A stretch of DNA of 64,000 nucleotides from Proteus cibi (GCF_003144405.1 NZ_PENW01000016.1:144478-208477), one strand, 5' to 3'; counted from the stretch's first letter, positions 27,804-38,585 are shown. Notes: generated by a model from the letters alone, not told the origin. Numbers and translations: made by a program.

Positions 27804-28074
27804 CCAGCCACCTCTCAATTATTCTGATGAAGAGGCATTCTAGTCGTCAAAGAAACTGAAACCTAATGACAAAAAAGCAATCTCTAATTTCCATTTTGGA
27901 AATAATATCTTTATTCCATTATCAATATATGATGGCGTTCATGGCGTTATAGATTAACAACAATGAATTATTTTAATCTTAATAATCGTTGTGATATCAG
28001 ATAAAGTTTAGCCAATCTACTGATATACTCGTACTAATTTTTATTCTTTATTTTCATATTATAGAGATATTCCT
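27804..28074. other. Intergenic region
   Basis: About 270 bp between the mdtL remnant and the DUF4184 gene contain no gene or recognised site. The sequence is AT-rich. Confidence 0.4.
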
Positions 28075-28818
28075 ATGCCATGGACTTTTTCCCATCCTTC
28101 CATTGTTTTCCCCATAAAGCAGTCACGTATAGGAAAAAACCTGAGTTTACCCGCACTAATTGTAGGAAGTACTTCGCCTGATTTACTCTATTCTTTTGGT
28201 TTATATCAATCAGCAACAACAGCACATGACTTATTAGGCTGGTTTTATACTGCATTTCCTTTTTGTTTACTGGTCTTTATTCTAAATTATTTACTACGAG
28301 ATCCATTAAAGTGTGTATCACCGATCCCTTTATATGAGCCGATAAAACCCAATATTCGAGCATTAAGCTTATTTGTTTTATCCCTATATATCGGCGCAAT
28401 AACACATATTGTGTGGGATTCTTTTACCCACGAAACAGGAACTGCCGTCAGATTTTTTTCTGTACTACAAGCTCAATTATTACAAGGAATGACAGATAAC
28501 CAAGAGATTGCTATTTATAAATTATTACAACATTTAGGCTCTATATTAGGGCTACTTTATTTATGTTGGAAATATATTCAATATCAGCGCAAACAAGACT
28601 ACCCAACACAAAAAGAAAACCGCCTTAAGTTATACCGTTTAATTGGGATTGGCTTTCTCTCTGGATTATGTGCTTTGCCTTTAGCTTTGCAATTCTCAAA
28701 TAAGGGGCAGGGAATTAACATTAACCGGTTTATTTTCCTTGAACTCTCTTTAGCCGTCCCTTTTTTCTTTGGCATAATGATAATCTTAGCAATAGGGTTA
28801 TATCGTACTAAGAGATAA
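28075..28818 (+). CDS. DUF4184 membrane protein
   Basis: This 247-residue protein has about five or six hydrophobic segments. The N-terminus MPWTFSHPSIVFPI and the following GSTSPDLLY match the DUF4184 family; the HIVWDSFTH segment (about residues 122-130) supplies further conserved His/Asp. The combination of H, D and H around SHP, SPDLLY and WDSFTH recalls membrane metal-dependent hydrolases (YdjM/phosphoesterase-like), but no activity is proven. It is a single gene followed by a terminator. Confidence 0.75.
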   Translation: MPWTFSHPSIVFPIKQSRIGKNLSLPALIVGSTSPDLLYSFGLYQSATTAHDLLGWFYTAFPFCLLVFILNYLLRDPLKCVSPIPLYEPIKPNIRALSLFVLSLYIGAITHIVWDSFTHETGTAVRFFSVLQAQLLQGMTDNQEIAIYKLLQHLGSILGLLYLCWKYIQYQRKQDYPTQKENRLKLYRLIGIGFLSGLCALPLALQFSNKGQGININRFIFLELSLAVPFFFGIMIILAIGLYRTKR

Positions 28819-28875
28819 GTAATATCGCTGGTTATTGCGCGATAAAAAGAGAATAAAATGATTAAAATAATAACT

Positions 28876-28908
28876 AAAAACCCCGTAATTTAAATTTACA
28901 GGGCTTTT
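28876..28908. terminator. Terminator hairpin between DUF4184 gene and mnmH
   Basis: An imperfect inverted repeat (CCCCGTAATTTAAATTTACAGGG) with A- and T-runs at its sides lies between two convergent genes. Confidence 0.75.
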
Positions 28909-28918
28909 CTTTAGCTAT

Positions 28919-30010
28919 CTACTTATTATTTTTAAACCATTGAATGATTTCTTCATAACTTCCTTGGTAAATAATTTTATCTTCCTTTTTGCTTAATTGA
29001 TAACGATACATAGGATCGTAATACTCTTTAAGTAAAGGGGTTAACCAAGAAAAATGAGCCTCTGTACTGGCGCCTTTTTTCTGTTTTTCTAGGGCATTAT
29101 CTAGCAACTGAGTTAATTCTGTTGCTCTTTGAGAGCCCAATCGGCGACGAATAGCAAATAAACCATGGTGCAAATAATCACTGTAAGCTTGCCAGCCTTT
29201 CTCTTCGCCATACGCTTCCAGATAATCATGTGTCATGCGATCAAAGTATTCTGCCTTCAAACGTTCTATACGTCGCTCGAAGGGATCATCAACAACAACT
29301 ATTGAAGCCTCAACCATTTTTGCTCGTAAACATTCAGGTAATCCATTAGCACCAATAGCGCGACCTTCATCCTCAAGCACCCATCGTGTATATTTTGATG
29401 CTTTTTGCAACATTTCAACACCAAGATGGTTCTCAAAGGTGGCTTGAGGAAATTGATCTTCTACAGTCCGACCAAAAGACGAACCTCGATGGTGTGCAAT
29501 ACCTTCAAGATCAATACCTTCAGGTAACGAACGCACTAACGTCGTTTTCCCATTACCCGTGCATCCACCAATTAAGACAATAGGTCGTTGAACCAATTCA
29601 TTGGTCATTTCAATGATAGTCTGCCTTAGCGCCTTATATCCACCTTCAATCAAGGGGTAATTTATACCTATTTCCTTAAGCCATTGCTGAACGATATGTG
29701 AACGCATTCCTCCTCGCGCACAGCAAATATAACCATTAGGAAATTGCTCACAAGCTTCACGCCAAGCTGCAATACGGCTATCACGAATTTCACCACTAAC
29801 CAATTGATGTCCTAAATCGACGGCTTTTTGTGAGCCTTGTTGTTTATAACAAGTCCCCACAGCAGCTCGCTCTTCATCATTCATTAAAGGCAAATTAATC
29901 GCATTAGGGATCGATCCTTGATTAAATTCAATAGGCGCCCGCACATCAATAATAGGTGTGTTACTAGCAAGAAGATGTCGAATATTTTGAGCAGAAAACG
30001 CTGATTCCAT
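28919..30010 (-). CDS. mnmH: tRNA 2-selenouridine synthase MnmH (SelU/YbbB)
   Basis: Starting at MESAFSAQN (30010) the protein has 363 residues, against 364 in E. coli. It has an N-terminal rhodanese domain with the catalytic cysteine in [11 protein letters not shown] (Cys97) and a C-terminal P-loop domain ([10 protein letters not shown], residues 148-157). The enzyme geranylates 2-thiouridine and then replaces sulfur with selenium at wobble uridines of tRNA Lys, Glu and Gln, using selenophosphate. The open frame extends 49 codons further upstream, but that part has no similarity. selD is not in the window. Confidence 0.93.
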   Translation of the reverse strand: MESAFSAQNIRHLLASNTPIIDVRAPIEFNQGSIPNAINLPLMNDEERAAVGTCYKQQGSQKAVDLGHQLVSGEIRDSRIAAWREACEQFPNGYICCARGGMRSHIVQQWLKEIGINYPLIEGGYKALRQTIIEMTNELVQRPIVLIGGCTGNGKTTLVRSLPEGIDLEGIAHHRGSSFGRTVEDQFPQATFENHLGVEMLQKASKYTRWVLEDEGRAIGANGLPECLRAKMVEASIVVVDDPFERRIERLKAEYFDRMTHDYLEAYGEEKGWQAYSDYLHHGLFAIRRRLGSQRATELTQLLDNALEKQKKGASTEAHFSWLTPLLKEYYDPMYRYQLSKKEDKIIYQGSYEEIIQWFKNNK

Positions 30011-30256
30011 AATAAAAATTGTTATATCTAGTCTGGCTGAAAGATTGACTACTATACTCTTAAGAACATGTGATGACACGCTCTGTTCGTATGTTTTTAT
30101 TAAATTATAGTGTGCTATTTCTGACAGATTAATTTTTCTAGAACAAAAAAAACACAACGACAGTCAGTCAATCCTGTGGCGTATTTTTCCTTTTTTATTC
30201 ATCGTGAATACAATTTAGATGATATTTTTTGTTTATCACTTATAATCATACCATAT

Positions 30257-30328
30257 TCCAGAATAGCTCAGTGGTAGAGCATTTGGCTTCGGACCGAAAG
30301 GGCGCAGGTTCAACTCCTGCTTCTGGAT
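30257..30328 (+). tRNA. tRNA-Arg (anticodon UCG)
   Basis: A full cloverleaf can be drawn: acceptor TCCAGAA/TTCTGGA (7 perfect pairs), D arm GCTC-AGTGGTA-GAGC, anticodon stem TTTGG/CCGAA (one T-G pair) with loop CTTCGGA, variable loop AGGGC, and T arm GCAGG-TTCAACT-CCTGC. Loop position 34-36 is TCG, which reads CGA (Arg). The bases after the acceptor are T-CCC, so CCA is not encoded. Enterobacteria normally read CGA with tRNA-Arg ACG, so this gene is unusual. It lies in the gap upstream of mnmH. Confidence 0.82.
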
Positions 30329-30415
30329 CCCTCATTAATAATAATTTCTATTGCTTGACTTCTTTCAAAGCAATCAACAATCATCTCGAATACCTCTCTT
30401 TATTGGGTGAATATC

Positions 30416-32728
30416 ATGGCTGATAAACAAAACCTACTCCCCGTTGGACTTTCTTATGCACAATCACAATTGGCGAAAGTGTTAAGCCAACCCGAGATAA
30501 ATAATCATAAAGTTCAACAATGGGAAGCGGTCTTACATCAGATACTGCAAGGACAAGCCACCTATGGCAGCCGAACACCATTCGAAAATATACCTACATG
30601 GATCACCCTCGAAGTTATAAAAGGAGGATTCGCTACAGGTCATTGGTTAGCTGGGGGAGAAATAACACCAGAAGAGCAACATTTATTAGATAAACTGCAA
30701 ATAAAAACTTCACCTGAAAATCAGCGCTTAGCGTTAAATAGTTACTATTTAACAGATGAAGGAATGAATGTTCTTAATCAATGTTTAGATAATGAAAACT
30801 ATCTGATTACAGTACCCGAAGAGAGTGTTTTACTCACTGTGGCATGGTTGATCAGAAATAAAGCACAAGCTTACGCAAGAGACTTGCTGGATATTATTTC
30901 TCCTTGGTTTTCAACATTAAGATTTTACCCTCGCATTGTCGAACAGCCTGTCATTTCAGGCAGTACAGTCAGAGTGCAAGATCTCGATATAACCATTTAC
31001 GATCTTAAAAGAATAAAACCGAATAAACGCGTATTAGCACAAAAAGAAGCAGTAACTATTTGGCATCCTTTTAAAGTAAAAATGGTGGCATTACTTTCAG
31101 AAATTATTGATAAGCCATCGAGTAATGCCATTTCATCGTTATGGCGGCAATCGGCAAAAGAGCTTATTGCTGAGTATTCCCAATTACGCAAACGATATTT
31201 TCTTTGCAATAAACCTGTAAAAAATAAAGGTGACTTTGCAAAACTGCGTCTTATTATTGAGCAATTATCTTTTGAGAAGAATGAGTTAGCTCTTCATCAA
31301 GCACAACATATTCGTGTTTTATTACAACGTCATATCGAGAAGTATGGCGCACCAAACTCAGAAAAAAGCGATAGAAAACAAAAAACAAAACAAGATGATG
31401 TGCAATCACCATTACATTACACATTAAGTCGAGTCATTTTAAACCGACTATCTAGCTTAGATATTAATAATGGTTTTGATGATAAAAAAATTGCCACAGA
31501 AGCTATTTCTGAAAATGAAGCAAATCAATTTAACTTAACGCAAGGCTATCCTATTCCCAATATTATTACGTATAAAACAATGCGTAGTTTAAATACCACA
31601 GCAAGCCAGCTTATCGAGCAAAAGTTAATCACATCTTCAGAAGCGTTAAGTAATATTATTCCTCAAATTACAGCGGGTTTACGTGCCAATAGTTTATTGG
31701 ATATTCCATTGCGCCATCTTTACGAGAAAAACTATCGAGCATTTAAACAACGTCGCTCTTTGTTACTATTAGATTTACAACATCAAGTACAATTAGAAGA
31801 GCTCCCTTGGGTTGCGATTATTGACAAGTTTCGTACAAAACAAATTTCCAACAAAACTATCTTTACGGAAGTATTAAATGAGTTTTTATTATTAAACTTT
31901 CGTTATTTTCCACATACGCAGTTACCTAATCCTTTATTACAAGAATTAAATTCTCTGACATCTGAAATAGACCCAAGTATTAAATGGAGTGAAGAACTTG
32001 CCACAGATATATTTATGGGCATGTTCAGTAAGAAAATCGCGAATATATTGGTAAAAAATGCTGATTCAGTTTTGCCTTACAGCCTTTATTCACAATATTA
32101 TAGAGTGGATTATTTACTATTAAAGCATGAATTATGTGCGGCTTTATCATCAGTAAATACCCAAGGGGGCGATCCTTATGCTACCTCTCGCGTGATCTTA
32201 AAATGGTGTGAAGAGAGAACAAATGAAAAATTTGGCGCTTATTCGCCTGCAATAAATGGAGAATTACTTGAGCAATCCTACATATTAACAACCCATAATC
32301 TTAGTACTATTTTTAATGTTCTTGGTCTTGCTGACAAATTAAAGCCATTCTTGCTTGATATGTGTAAACAATGTTTGCAAGTCATCAATCGCTATCTACA
32401 GGCGCCTTATCGTGGTTATCACGCATCATTAATCACAATAAAAAATGCGGCTTACACATGGCGGCAATGTGTTTTTTATCTCTCTTATTTATCCCCAGAA
32501 GAACTGCAAGAATTTATTTTATGGGCAGAGAATTATATTGATACCCAATCTCAATATTTCAAAACATTATTTATGCCAATTTGGAATGGACTAATAACCG
32601 TAATAAATACACCAAATGACTATAATTATGATGATAAAGCCTCACATCTTATTTTTTATGGGTGGTCTAAAAAACATTGGATGATGAAGACTATTTTAAA
32701 CGCGAATGGCGAAGAAACTCGCGAATAA
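30416..32728 (+). CDS. Large conserved-looking protein of unknown function
   Basis: From the ATG at 30416 this encodes 770 residues (MADKQNLLPVGLSYAQSQL). I recognise no family. It has no signal peptide, membrane segment or P-loop; it appears mostly helical, with a charged lysine-rich linker near residues 315-330 (NSEKSDRKQKTKQDD) separating two large parts. The N-terminal part contains a GxATGHWLAGGE segment and a strand-rich stretch around residues 185-205. The C-terminal half is rich in Leu, Tyr and Trp. It starts 87 bp after the tRNA gene, which could make it cargo of a tRNA-associated insertion. It is a real gene by length and coding character. Confidence 0.7.
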   Translation: MADKQNLLPVGLSYAQSQLAKVLSQPEINNHKVQQWEAVLHQILQGQATYGSRTPFENIPTWITLEVIKGGFATGHWLAGGEITPEEQHLLDKLQIKTSPENQRLALNSYYLTDEGMNVLNQCLDNENYLITVPEESVLLTVAWLIRNKAQAYARDLLDIISPWFSTLRFYPRIVEQPVISGSTVRVQDLDITIYDLKRIKPNKRVLAQKEAVTIWHPFKVKMVALLSEIIDKPSSNAISSLWRQSAKELIAEYSQLRKRYFLCNKPVKNKGDFAKLRLIIEQLSFEKNELALHQAQHIRVLLQRHIEKYGAPNSEKSDRKQKTKQDDVQSPLHYTLSRVILNRLSSLDINNGFDDKKIATEAISENEANQFNLTQGYPIPNIITYKTMRSLNTTASQLIEQKLITSSEALSNIIPQITAGLRANSLLDIPLRHLYEKNYRAFKQRRSLLLLDLQHQVQLEELPWVAIIDKFRTKQISNKTIFTEVLNEFLLLNFRYFPHTQLPNPLLQELNSLTSEIDPSIKWSEELATDIFMGMFSKKIANILVKNADSVLPYSLYSQYYRVDYLLLKHELCAALSSVNTQGGDPYATSRVILKWCEERTNEKFGAYSPAINGELLEQSYILTTHNLSTIFNVLGLADKLKPFLLDMCKQCLQVINRYLQAPYRGYHASLITIKNAAYTWRQCVFYLSYLSPEELQEFILWAENYIDTQSQYFKTLFMPIWNGLITVINTPNDYNYDDKASHLIFYGWSKKHWMMKTILNANGEETRE

Positions 32729-32818
32729 GATTAAGATATACATAACAATTAAATAGGCAAATAGATGGTTGCCTATTTACACTGTATAACGCTACCGATG
32801 ATCAGTTTAGAGGCTTAA

Positions 32819-33232
<414 letters not shown>

Positions 33233-33380
33233 AAGGTTAAATCCAACACCACTAAATATATCAATAAATAGACTTGAGATCATTTGTCCGCAAATGGCAA
33301 AAACTGACATCAGCATGATTTCTTAAAAGAACAATTCGGTATAAATAGCGATTATCAACACAACAGTGAAAGAAAAATTA

Positions 33381-33857
33381 TCACAATAAATGGTTATCAT
33401 CGCCAAAATAGTTATCAGCTAACCACTGTGTTATGGTTTTAGCATTAATTTGATTGGCATGTAGCTTTTCAATCGCAAAATATTCAGGAAATGAGGCATC
33501 AGACTCATCATACTCTTTTTCGAGTAGCTCTAATTTAGCGAGCGCATTTTCATAGTTATCAAAAATGGCTTCAATATCACGATAGATCTGACCAAAACCT
33601 TCACTAAAACGCGAAACAATATAATAAAAATCTGAAAGGGGAATATCACAACTAAAACTGTTTAATTTCACTTCTTCGATTTCTATCCACCGATCTTTTT
33701 TAATGAGTACTTTAACTAGATTGTCTTCGCCTTGATTCTCTTTAATAAATGTCGTTCTTGCTTTTTCAGCCGTATCTTCATTGTCAAAAGCACCTAAAAT
33801 AAAATTAGGTCCCTCGTAACCCGAAATTCCTACTATACATAAGTGAATTGTATTCAT
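33381..33857 (-). CDS. Hypothetical protein
   Basis: Starting at MNTIHLCIVGISGYEGP (33857) this encodes 158 residues; the open frame extends 23 codons upstream to 33926 but with a basic, uncharacteristic sequence. The N-terminal part looks like an alpha/beta domain (GxxxEDTAEKARTTFIKENQ), and the rest is acidic and helical. No family is recognised. It is a single gene on the minus strand, divergent from yegD, with 200 bp between. Confidence 0.5.
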   Translation of the reverse strand: MNTIHLCIVGISGYEGPNFILGAFDNEDTAEKARTTFIKENQGEDNLVKVLIKKDRWIEIEEVKLNSFSCDIPLSDFYYIVSRFSEGFGQIYRDIEAIFDNYENALAKLELLEKEYDESDASFPEYFAIEKLHANQINAKTITQWLADNYFGDDNHLL

Positions 33858-34058
33858 ATTTTTACGCTTTCTTGAGACAGACCTTTGAGGTTGTCTTAGA
33901 ACCTTCCTTAATCTCATTTCAAGCATTATAAACCATTAATGTGCTAGATGACTTCGCTTATTTCTCTCTCTTTTAAGCCACATAATCTGGTGGTAATTAC
34001 AAAAAGCTTGATGTAGAGTGCTCAGTCTTTTTTTAATGAAGTCTACTGGGGAGGCTGA

Positions 34059-35411
34059 ATGTTTATTGGCTTTGACTACGGAACATCAAATTGTTCTGTT
34101 GCAATGATGAAAGAGGGAAAACCCACTCTTTTGCCTTTAGAAGGTAATGATGTGTATATTCCATCAACCCTTTGTGCGCCAACCCGTGAATCTGTTTCTG
34201 AGCACTTATTTCGCCATTTAAATATTAAACCTTCCAGTGAAGTTGGCGAACAATTACTAAGAAAGTCGATCGCGTTTAATCGAGAAGAAGATATTGAACT
34301 GGTTCCTGAAGATATTCTCTTCGGACAATCTGCATTAAGTTTATACCTACGTGATCCTCGTGATGTCTATTACGTTAAATCGCCTAAATCCTTCTTAGGT
34401 GCTTCTGGTCTACATGATATACAAATTAGCTTCTTTGAAGATTTAGTTTGCGCCATGATGGCAAATATTAAGCACCAAGCGGAAAAAAGCACACAAGAAG
34501 CGATCACCGATACCGTTATTGGCAAACCGATTAACTTTAATGGGTTGGGTGGCGAGGCTTCAAATAGACAAGCTGAAAACATTCTTATTCGTGCAGCTAA
34601 AAGAGCTGGCTTTAAGAATATTATGTTTGAATTTGAACCTGTGGCTGCTGGGCTTGAATATGAATCGACGTTGACTAAAGACCAAACGGTATTAGTCGTT
34701 GATATTGGTGGGGGTACAACAGACTGTTCATTAATTCAAATGGGACCAAGTTATCAAGGCAAAACTGACCGCTCAAACACATTACTTGCCCATAGTGGAC
34801 AACGTGTTGGTGGCAACGATCTTGATATTTACCTCGCTTTTAAACAGCTTATGCCATTATTTGGTATGACAGGGTTAACGTCTTCAGGTATTAAATTACC
34901 GCTGAAACAGTTCTGGGACCCTATTGCGATTAATAATGTAGAAGCACAAAAAGATTTTTATTCTCGTCAAAACCTTGCTGTATTAAATCAGCTAAGACGA
35001 GACGCAAAAGAGCCTGAAAAAATAACGCGCCTTATTGAAGTCTATAATGAAACCTTGGGTTATAGCATTGTACGACGAGCTGAAGAAGCTAAAATCGCTT
35101 TATCAGATTCCCCTGAGTATATTGCTAATATCGCATTATTAAGTGAAACCTTAGAATTAACGATTGAACGCGAACAAATGGTTGAATCTATCGAATCACC
35201 AAAAAGCAAAATGATTGAATTAGTTAATGATGCAGTTCAACAAGGAGGGATCAAACCCGACACGATTTTTATGACGGGAGGCTCTGCGCGTTCACCTATT
35301 TTATGCCAAGCCATTGAACAACAATTGCCTAATATTCCGATTGTTAAAGGTAATGATTTTGGATCGGTTACCGCAGGATTGGCACGTTGGGGCGAAGTCT
35401 GTTTTAAATAA
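34059..35411 (+). CDS. yegD: Hsp70-like chaperone YegD
   Basis: The protein has 450 residues, the same length as E. coli YegD, and has the actin-like ATPase fold: FIGFDYGTSNCSVAMM (phosphate 1), VKSPKSFLGASGLH, NREEDIELV, FEPVAAGLEYE, VVDIGGGTTDCSLIQMGP (phosphate 2) and FMTGGSARSPIL (adenosine loop). It lacks the C-terminal substrate-binding domain of DnaK. Its role in E. coli is poorly defined. It is a single gene. Confidence 0.95.
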   Translation: MFIGFDYGTSNCSVAMMKEGKPTLLPLEGNDVYIPSTLCAPTRESVSEHLFRHLNIKPSSEVGEQLLRKSIAFNREEDIELVPEDILFGQSALSLYLRDPRDVYYVKSPKSFLGASGLHDIQISFFEDLVCAMMANIKHQAEKSTQEAITDTVIGKPINFNGLGGEASNRQAENILIRAAKRAGFKNIMFEFEPVAAGLEYESTLTKDQTVLVVDIGGGTTDCSLIQMGPSYQGKTDRSNTLLAHSGQRVGGNDLDIYLAFKQLMPLFGMTGLTSSGIKLPLKQFWDPIAINNVEAQKDFYSRQNLAVLNQLRRDAKEPEKITRLIEVYNETLGYSIVRRAEEAKIALSDSPEYIANIALLSETLELTIEREQMVESIESPKSKMIELVNDAVQQGGIKPDTIFMTGGSARSPILCQAIEQQLPNIPIVKGNDFGSVTAGLARWGEVCFK

Positions 35412-35562
35412 TGAGTATTCAATAATCGGTTTCAAATAACGGATATTTTCAATATATTAAAGCGCTTTACATTTAATCGTTGTATTGATTAGATGTAAGG
35501 CATTTTTCTTTATCAAACACGATAAAAACGCAATAAAAACACAACATTCGACAGGAGAACAC

Positions 35563-36588
35563 ATGTACCGCTTCCAAAATGATTATAATGAAATTGCACA
35601 TCCTGCGGTCATGAAGGCAATCACTGATACAGTGGGGCAACGCTATGATGGATATGGCATGGATACACTTTGTCATCAAGCTGCCCAAGCAATAAAACAG
35701 CGTATTCAACAACCGGATGCAGATATTCACTTTTTTAATGGTGGCACCATTACTAATTTAACGGCTATCTCTCATTTTTTACGTCCACACCAAGCTGTTA
35801 TTTCTGTGAGTACTGGGCATATTGCGACACATGAAACAGGCGCTATTGAAGCAACCGGTCATAAGGTTATCACTACCTTTTCCGCTGATGGTAAATTAAC
35901 CCCCGCGTTATTAAAACCTATTCTTGCTGAGCATAATGATGAACATTGGGTTCAACCTAAACTTGTTTATATAACGAATGCCACAGAGATTGGTACGGTT
36001 TATCGTAAAGCTGAATTACAGGCACTGCGTGATTTCTGTAATGAACATAATTTATGGTTATATCTGGATGGTGCCCGTTTAGCAGCAGGATTAATGTCTG
36101 CACACAGTGATCTGACTATCGAAGATATCGCCAGCTTAACCGATGCTTTTTATATTGGCGGCACTAAAATTGGTGCAATGTCAGCGGAAACACTCGTCAT
36201 TTGTCACCCAACATTAAAATCCGATTTTCGTTTTAGCTTAAAACAAAAAGGTGGATTACAAGCGAAAGGTTGGTTATTAGGTGCGCAATTTGAGGCGTTA
36301 TTTAAAGATGATCTCTATTTTAAATTAGGTAAACACCTTAATGAAATGGCATCACAATTAACTGAGTTCTTTACTGCACAAGGTTTTGATTTTTTAGCAC
36401 CGCCAGAATCTAACCAAGTTTTTGTTATTTTGCCAAACACAATTGCAGAAAAATTAACTCAGCACTTTGTTTTCCATCGTGTTTTACTTGAAGATCCTAA
36501 TTTGAGTTGTTTACGCCTTTGTACTTCTTGGGCAACAACACAGCAAGACATTGATGGATTTAAAACAGCATTTCTTCAATTAGTTTAA
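35563..36588 (+). CDS. Threonine-aldolase-family PLP enzyme
   Basis: The ATG at 35563 has an AGGAG ribosome site and gives 341 residues. It is a fold-type I beta-eliminating lyase/threonine aldolase: YDGYGMDT near the N-terminus, an H-x-A-T-HETGAIE segment, LYLDGARLAAGL and the PLP lysine in FYIGGTKIGAMSAE. The expected reaction is cleavage of L-threonine or L-allo-threonine to glycine and acetaldehyde. It belongs to a different branch from E. coli LtaE, so the true substrate is uncertain. A terminator follows. Confidence 0.82.
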   Translation: MYRFQNDYNEIAHPAVMKAITDTVGQRYDGYGMDTLCHQAAQAIKQRIQQPDADIHFFNGGTITNLTAISHFLRPHQAVISVSTGHIATHETGAIEATGHKVITTFSADGKLTPALLKPILAEHNDEHWVQPKLVYITNATEIGTVYRKAELQALRDFCNEHNLWLYLDGARLAAGLMSAHSDLTIEDIASLTDAFYIGGTKIGAMSAETLVICHPTLKSDFRFSLKQKGGLQAKGWLLGAQFEALFKDDLYFKLGKHLNEMASQLTEFFTAQGFDFLAPPESNQVFVILPNTIAEKLTQHFVFHRVLLEDPNLSCLRLCTSWATTQQDIDGFKTAFLQLV

Positions 36589-36618
36589 TTTTTCGATTTA
36601 AACTTATCTCTTATTTTT

Positions 36619-36654
36619 ATGCATTACACTCTTATTAAGTGTGTAATGCATTTT
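36619..36654 (+). terminator. Terminator hairpin
   Basis: ATGCATTACAC (36619-36629) and its exact complement (36641-36651) flank an 11-base loop, followed by TTTT. Confidence 0.8.
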
Positions 36655-36759
36655 CGAATAATCCGAATTTAATCACCTTAAACCTCAACATAATGATGGA
36701 GAGGTTCATTAATAATGTTATATTAATACTTCCTCTCTCAATATAGGTAGGGTAATAGA

Positions 36760-37023
36760 ATGAAGAAACTGACACTCCAAGAAATGACAGATGCCCAACA
36801 AATGCGAGTAAGAACCCGAATAGGTCAAGAGAGAAAGAAATTAGGGCGTGAATTAACCAATGCTGAAATGAACAAAGTCAAAGACTCCATTATTACCGAA
36901 ATCTCCCTCGAAGTTGAAAAAGCCACCAAAAAAGCACAAGCCCTCAAGAAGAAACAAAAACTAGCCCCAAGTGACGAAACCTACAGTTGGTCTGCTAAAA
37001 ACCATACTCGGGGATATCGTTAA
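36760..37023 (+). CDS. yjbD: DUF3811 protein YjbD
   Basis: This 87-residue basic protein is collinear with E. coli YjbD (90 residues): LQEMTDAQQM near the N-terminus, GRELTNAEMNKVK, a lysine-rich helix AKKAQALKKKQK and the end ETYSWSAKNHTRGYR (E. coli FSWSANTPTRGRR). The function is unknown. It has its own promoter region and no partner gene. Confidence 0.85.
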   Translation: MKKLTLQEMTDAQQMRVRTRIGQERKKLGRELTNAEMNKVKDSIITEISLEVEKATKKAQALKKKQKLAPSDETYSWSAKNHTRGYR

Positions 37024-37098
37024 TTATTGATAAAATGGCGCTAACTTTATCAATAAAAATTAGCGCTATTAATTTACCCTGATATTGACGCAATATTG

Positions 37099-38553
37099 TT
37101 ATATTTCCATCGTCTCTATTAATGAATATAACTTTTTAAAAGCCTGATATTTTTTTTCGTATGTTTTATGTTTTTCTAAATTTGGTGTATGGCGTTGTTC
37201 AAGCTTAGGTTGAGAAAGAATAACGTGTGATGAATGCGCTGGATTTACGGCTAATTGTGCGAGTCTTGCCGCACCAAGAGCGGGACCAACATCCCCCCCT
37301 TGACGATAATCGAGGGTTTTTCCCGTGATATCTGCAAGGCGTTGTCGCCAATATTCACTTCTGGCACCACCACCAATTAATGTAATATTATCCGCTAATT
37401 GACCTGCGTTTTCTGCAACTTCAATCCCTTGTCTTAATGCAAAACTCACCCCTTCAAGAACAGCTTGGCACAAGTCAGCCCGTTGATGCTCATGGGTTAA
37501 TCCCCAAAAAACACCTTTTGCATTCGGGTTGTTATAAGGTGTCCGTTCACCGGAAAGATAAGGTAAAAACAGAAGAGGACTATCAGCAAAAGTAGCATGT
37601 TCGAGCTCTTCAAACATCCTACCGACACTCTCAATGCCCGTTAATTGACACACCCAATCAAGACATGATGCCGCACTTAACATGACAGACATTAAATGCC
37701 AAGTATTTGGTAATGCATGACAAAAACTATGCACAGCATTCTCACTGTTTTGGAGAAACTGTTCACTCACCACAAAATAAACACCCGACGTACCTAAAGA
37801 GAGCATTGCTTGACCAGGTTGATAAACGCCGACACCAACTGCACCGGCTGCATTATCGCCGCCACCCGCAATAATAGGGACTTGTTTCATCTGCCACTTT
37901 TTGGCGATATCAGCCAAGAGATAGCCCGTTATTTGATTACCTTCAAACAACGTGGGCATTTGACGACGCGTTAATCCTGTCGCATTTAGAAGCTCATCAC
38001 TCCAATCTCGCTTTTGCATATCTAACCAAAGTGTACCGGCTGAATCTGACATATCACTGGCAAAATTACCGCTCATCTTCCAACGTAAAAAATCTTTAGG
38101 TAATAAAACATGTGCAATGCGTTGAAAGATCTTAGGCTCATGTTCAGCAACCCATTGTAGTTTTGGTGCAGTAAAGCCGGGCATCACTAAGTTACCCGTG
38201 ATTTTTTTAAACTGAGGATATTGTGCCTCAAGCATTTGGCACTGTTTAAAACTGCGTCCGTCATTCCATAATATGGCAGGGCGCAAAACCGCTTGTTGAT
38301 CATCAAGCAAAACGGCGCCATGCATCTGTCCACTTAATCCAATCGCCTCAATTTGATCCATTGGAAAATGACATCCAAGCTGAAGAATGGCCTCTTCTGT
38401 TGCTTGCCACCATTGTTGTGGATCTTGTTCTGACCATTGAGGGTGAGGGCGTGAAATGGCTAAAGGAACGGAATAACTAGTGACAACGTCACCTTTCTCA
38501 TTCATGATGATCGCTTTAACGCTTGAAGTACCTAAATCTAGCCCTAAATACAT
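37099..38553 (-). CDS. xylB: Xylulokinase XylB
   Basis: The protein has 484 residues, the same length as E. coli XylB, and belongs to the FGGY family: MYLGLDLGTSSVKAIIMNEKGDVV (phosphate-binding loop), GLSGQMHGAVLLD, LWNDGRS, GGGDNAAGAVGVGV and TLIGGGARSEYWRQRLADI. It phosphorylates D-xylulose to xylulose 5-phosphate. It is last in the minus-strand operon, 72 bp after xylA, with a strong hairpin between. Confidence 0.96.
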   Translation of the reverse strand: MYLGLDLGTSSVKAIIMNEKGDVVTSYSVPLAISRPHPQWSEQDPQQWWQATEEAILQLGCHFPMDQIEAIGLSGQMHGAVLLDDQQAVLRPAILWNDGRSFKQCQMLEAQYPQFKKITGNLVMPGFTAPKLQWVAEHEPKIFQRIAHVLLPKDFLRWKMSGNFASDMSDSAGTLWLDMQKRDWSDELLNATGLTRRQMPTLFEGNQITGYLLADIAKKWQMKQVPIIAGGGDNAAGAVGVGVYQPGQAMLSLGTSGVYFVVSEQFLQNSENAVHSFCHALPNTWHLMSVMLSAASCLDWVCQLTGIESVGRMFEELEHATFADSPLLFLPYLSGERTPYNNPNAKGVFWGLTHEHQRADLCQAVLEGVSFALRQGIEVAENAGQLADNITLIGGGARSEYWRQRLADITGKTLDYRQGGDVGPALGAARLAQLAVNPAHSSHVILSQPKLEQRHTPNLEKHKTYEKKYQAFKKLYSLIETMEI

Positions 38554-38585
38554 GAAGTTACCTCATGACCTGTATCTGATGAATA

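Noticed and set aside
30011..30157. 49-codon upstream extension of mnmH
   Set aside because: The E. coli protein starts at the equivalent of MESAFSAQN and the extra residues show no similarity.
37038..37066. Inverted repeat GCGCTAA/TTAGCGC after yjbD as a terminator
   Set aside because: The stem is short and no T-run follows in the direction of yjbD, so it is too weak to call.
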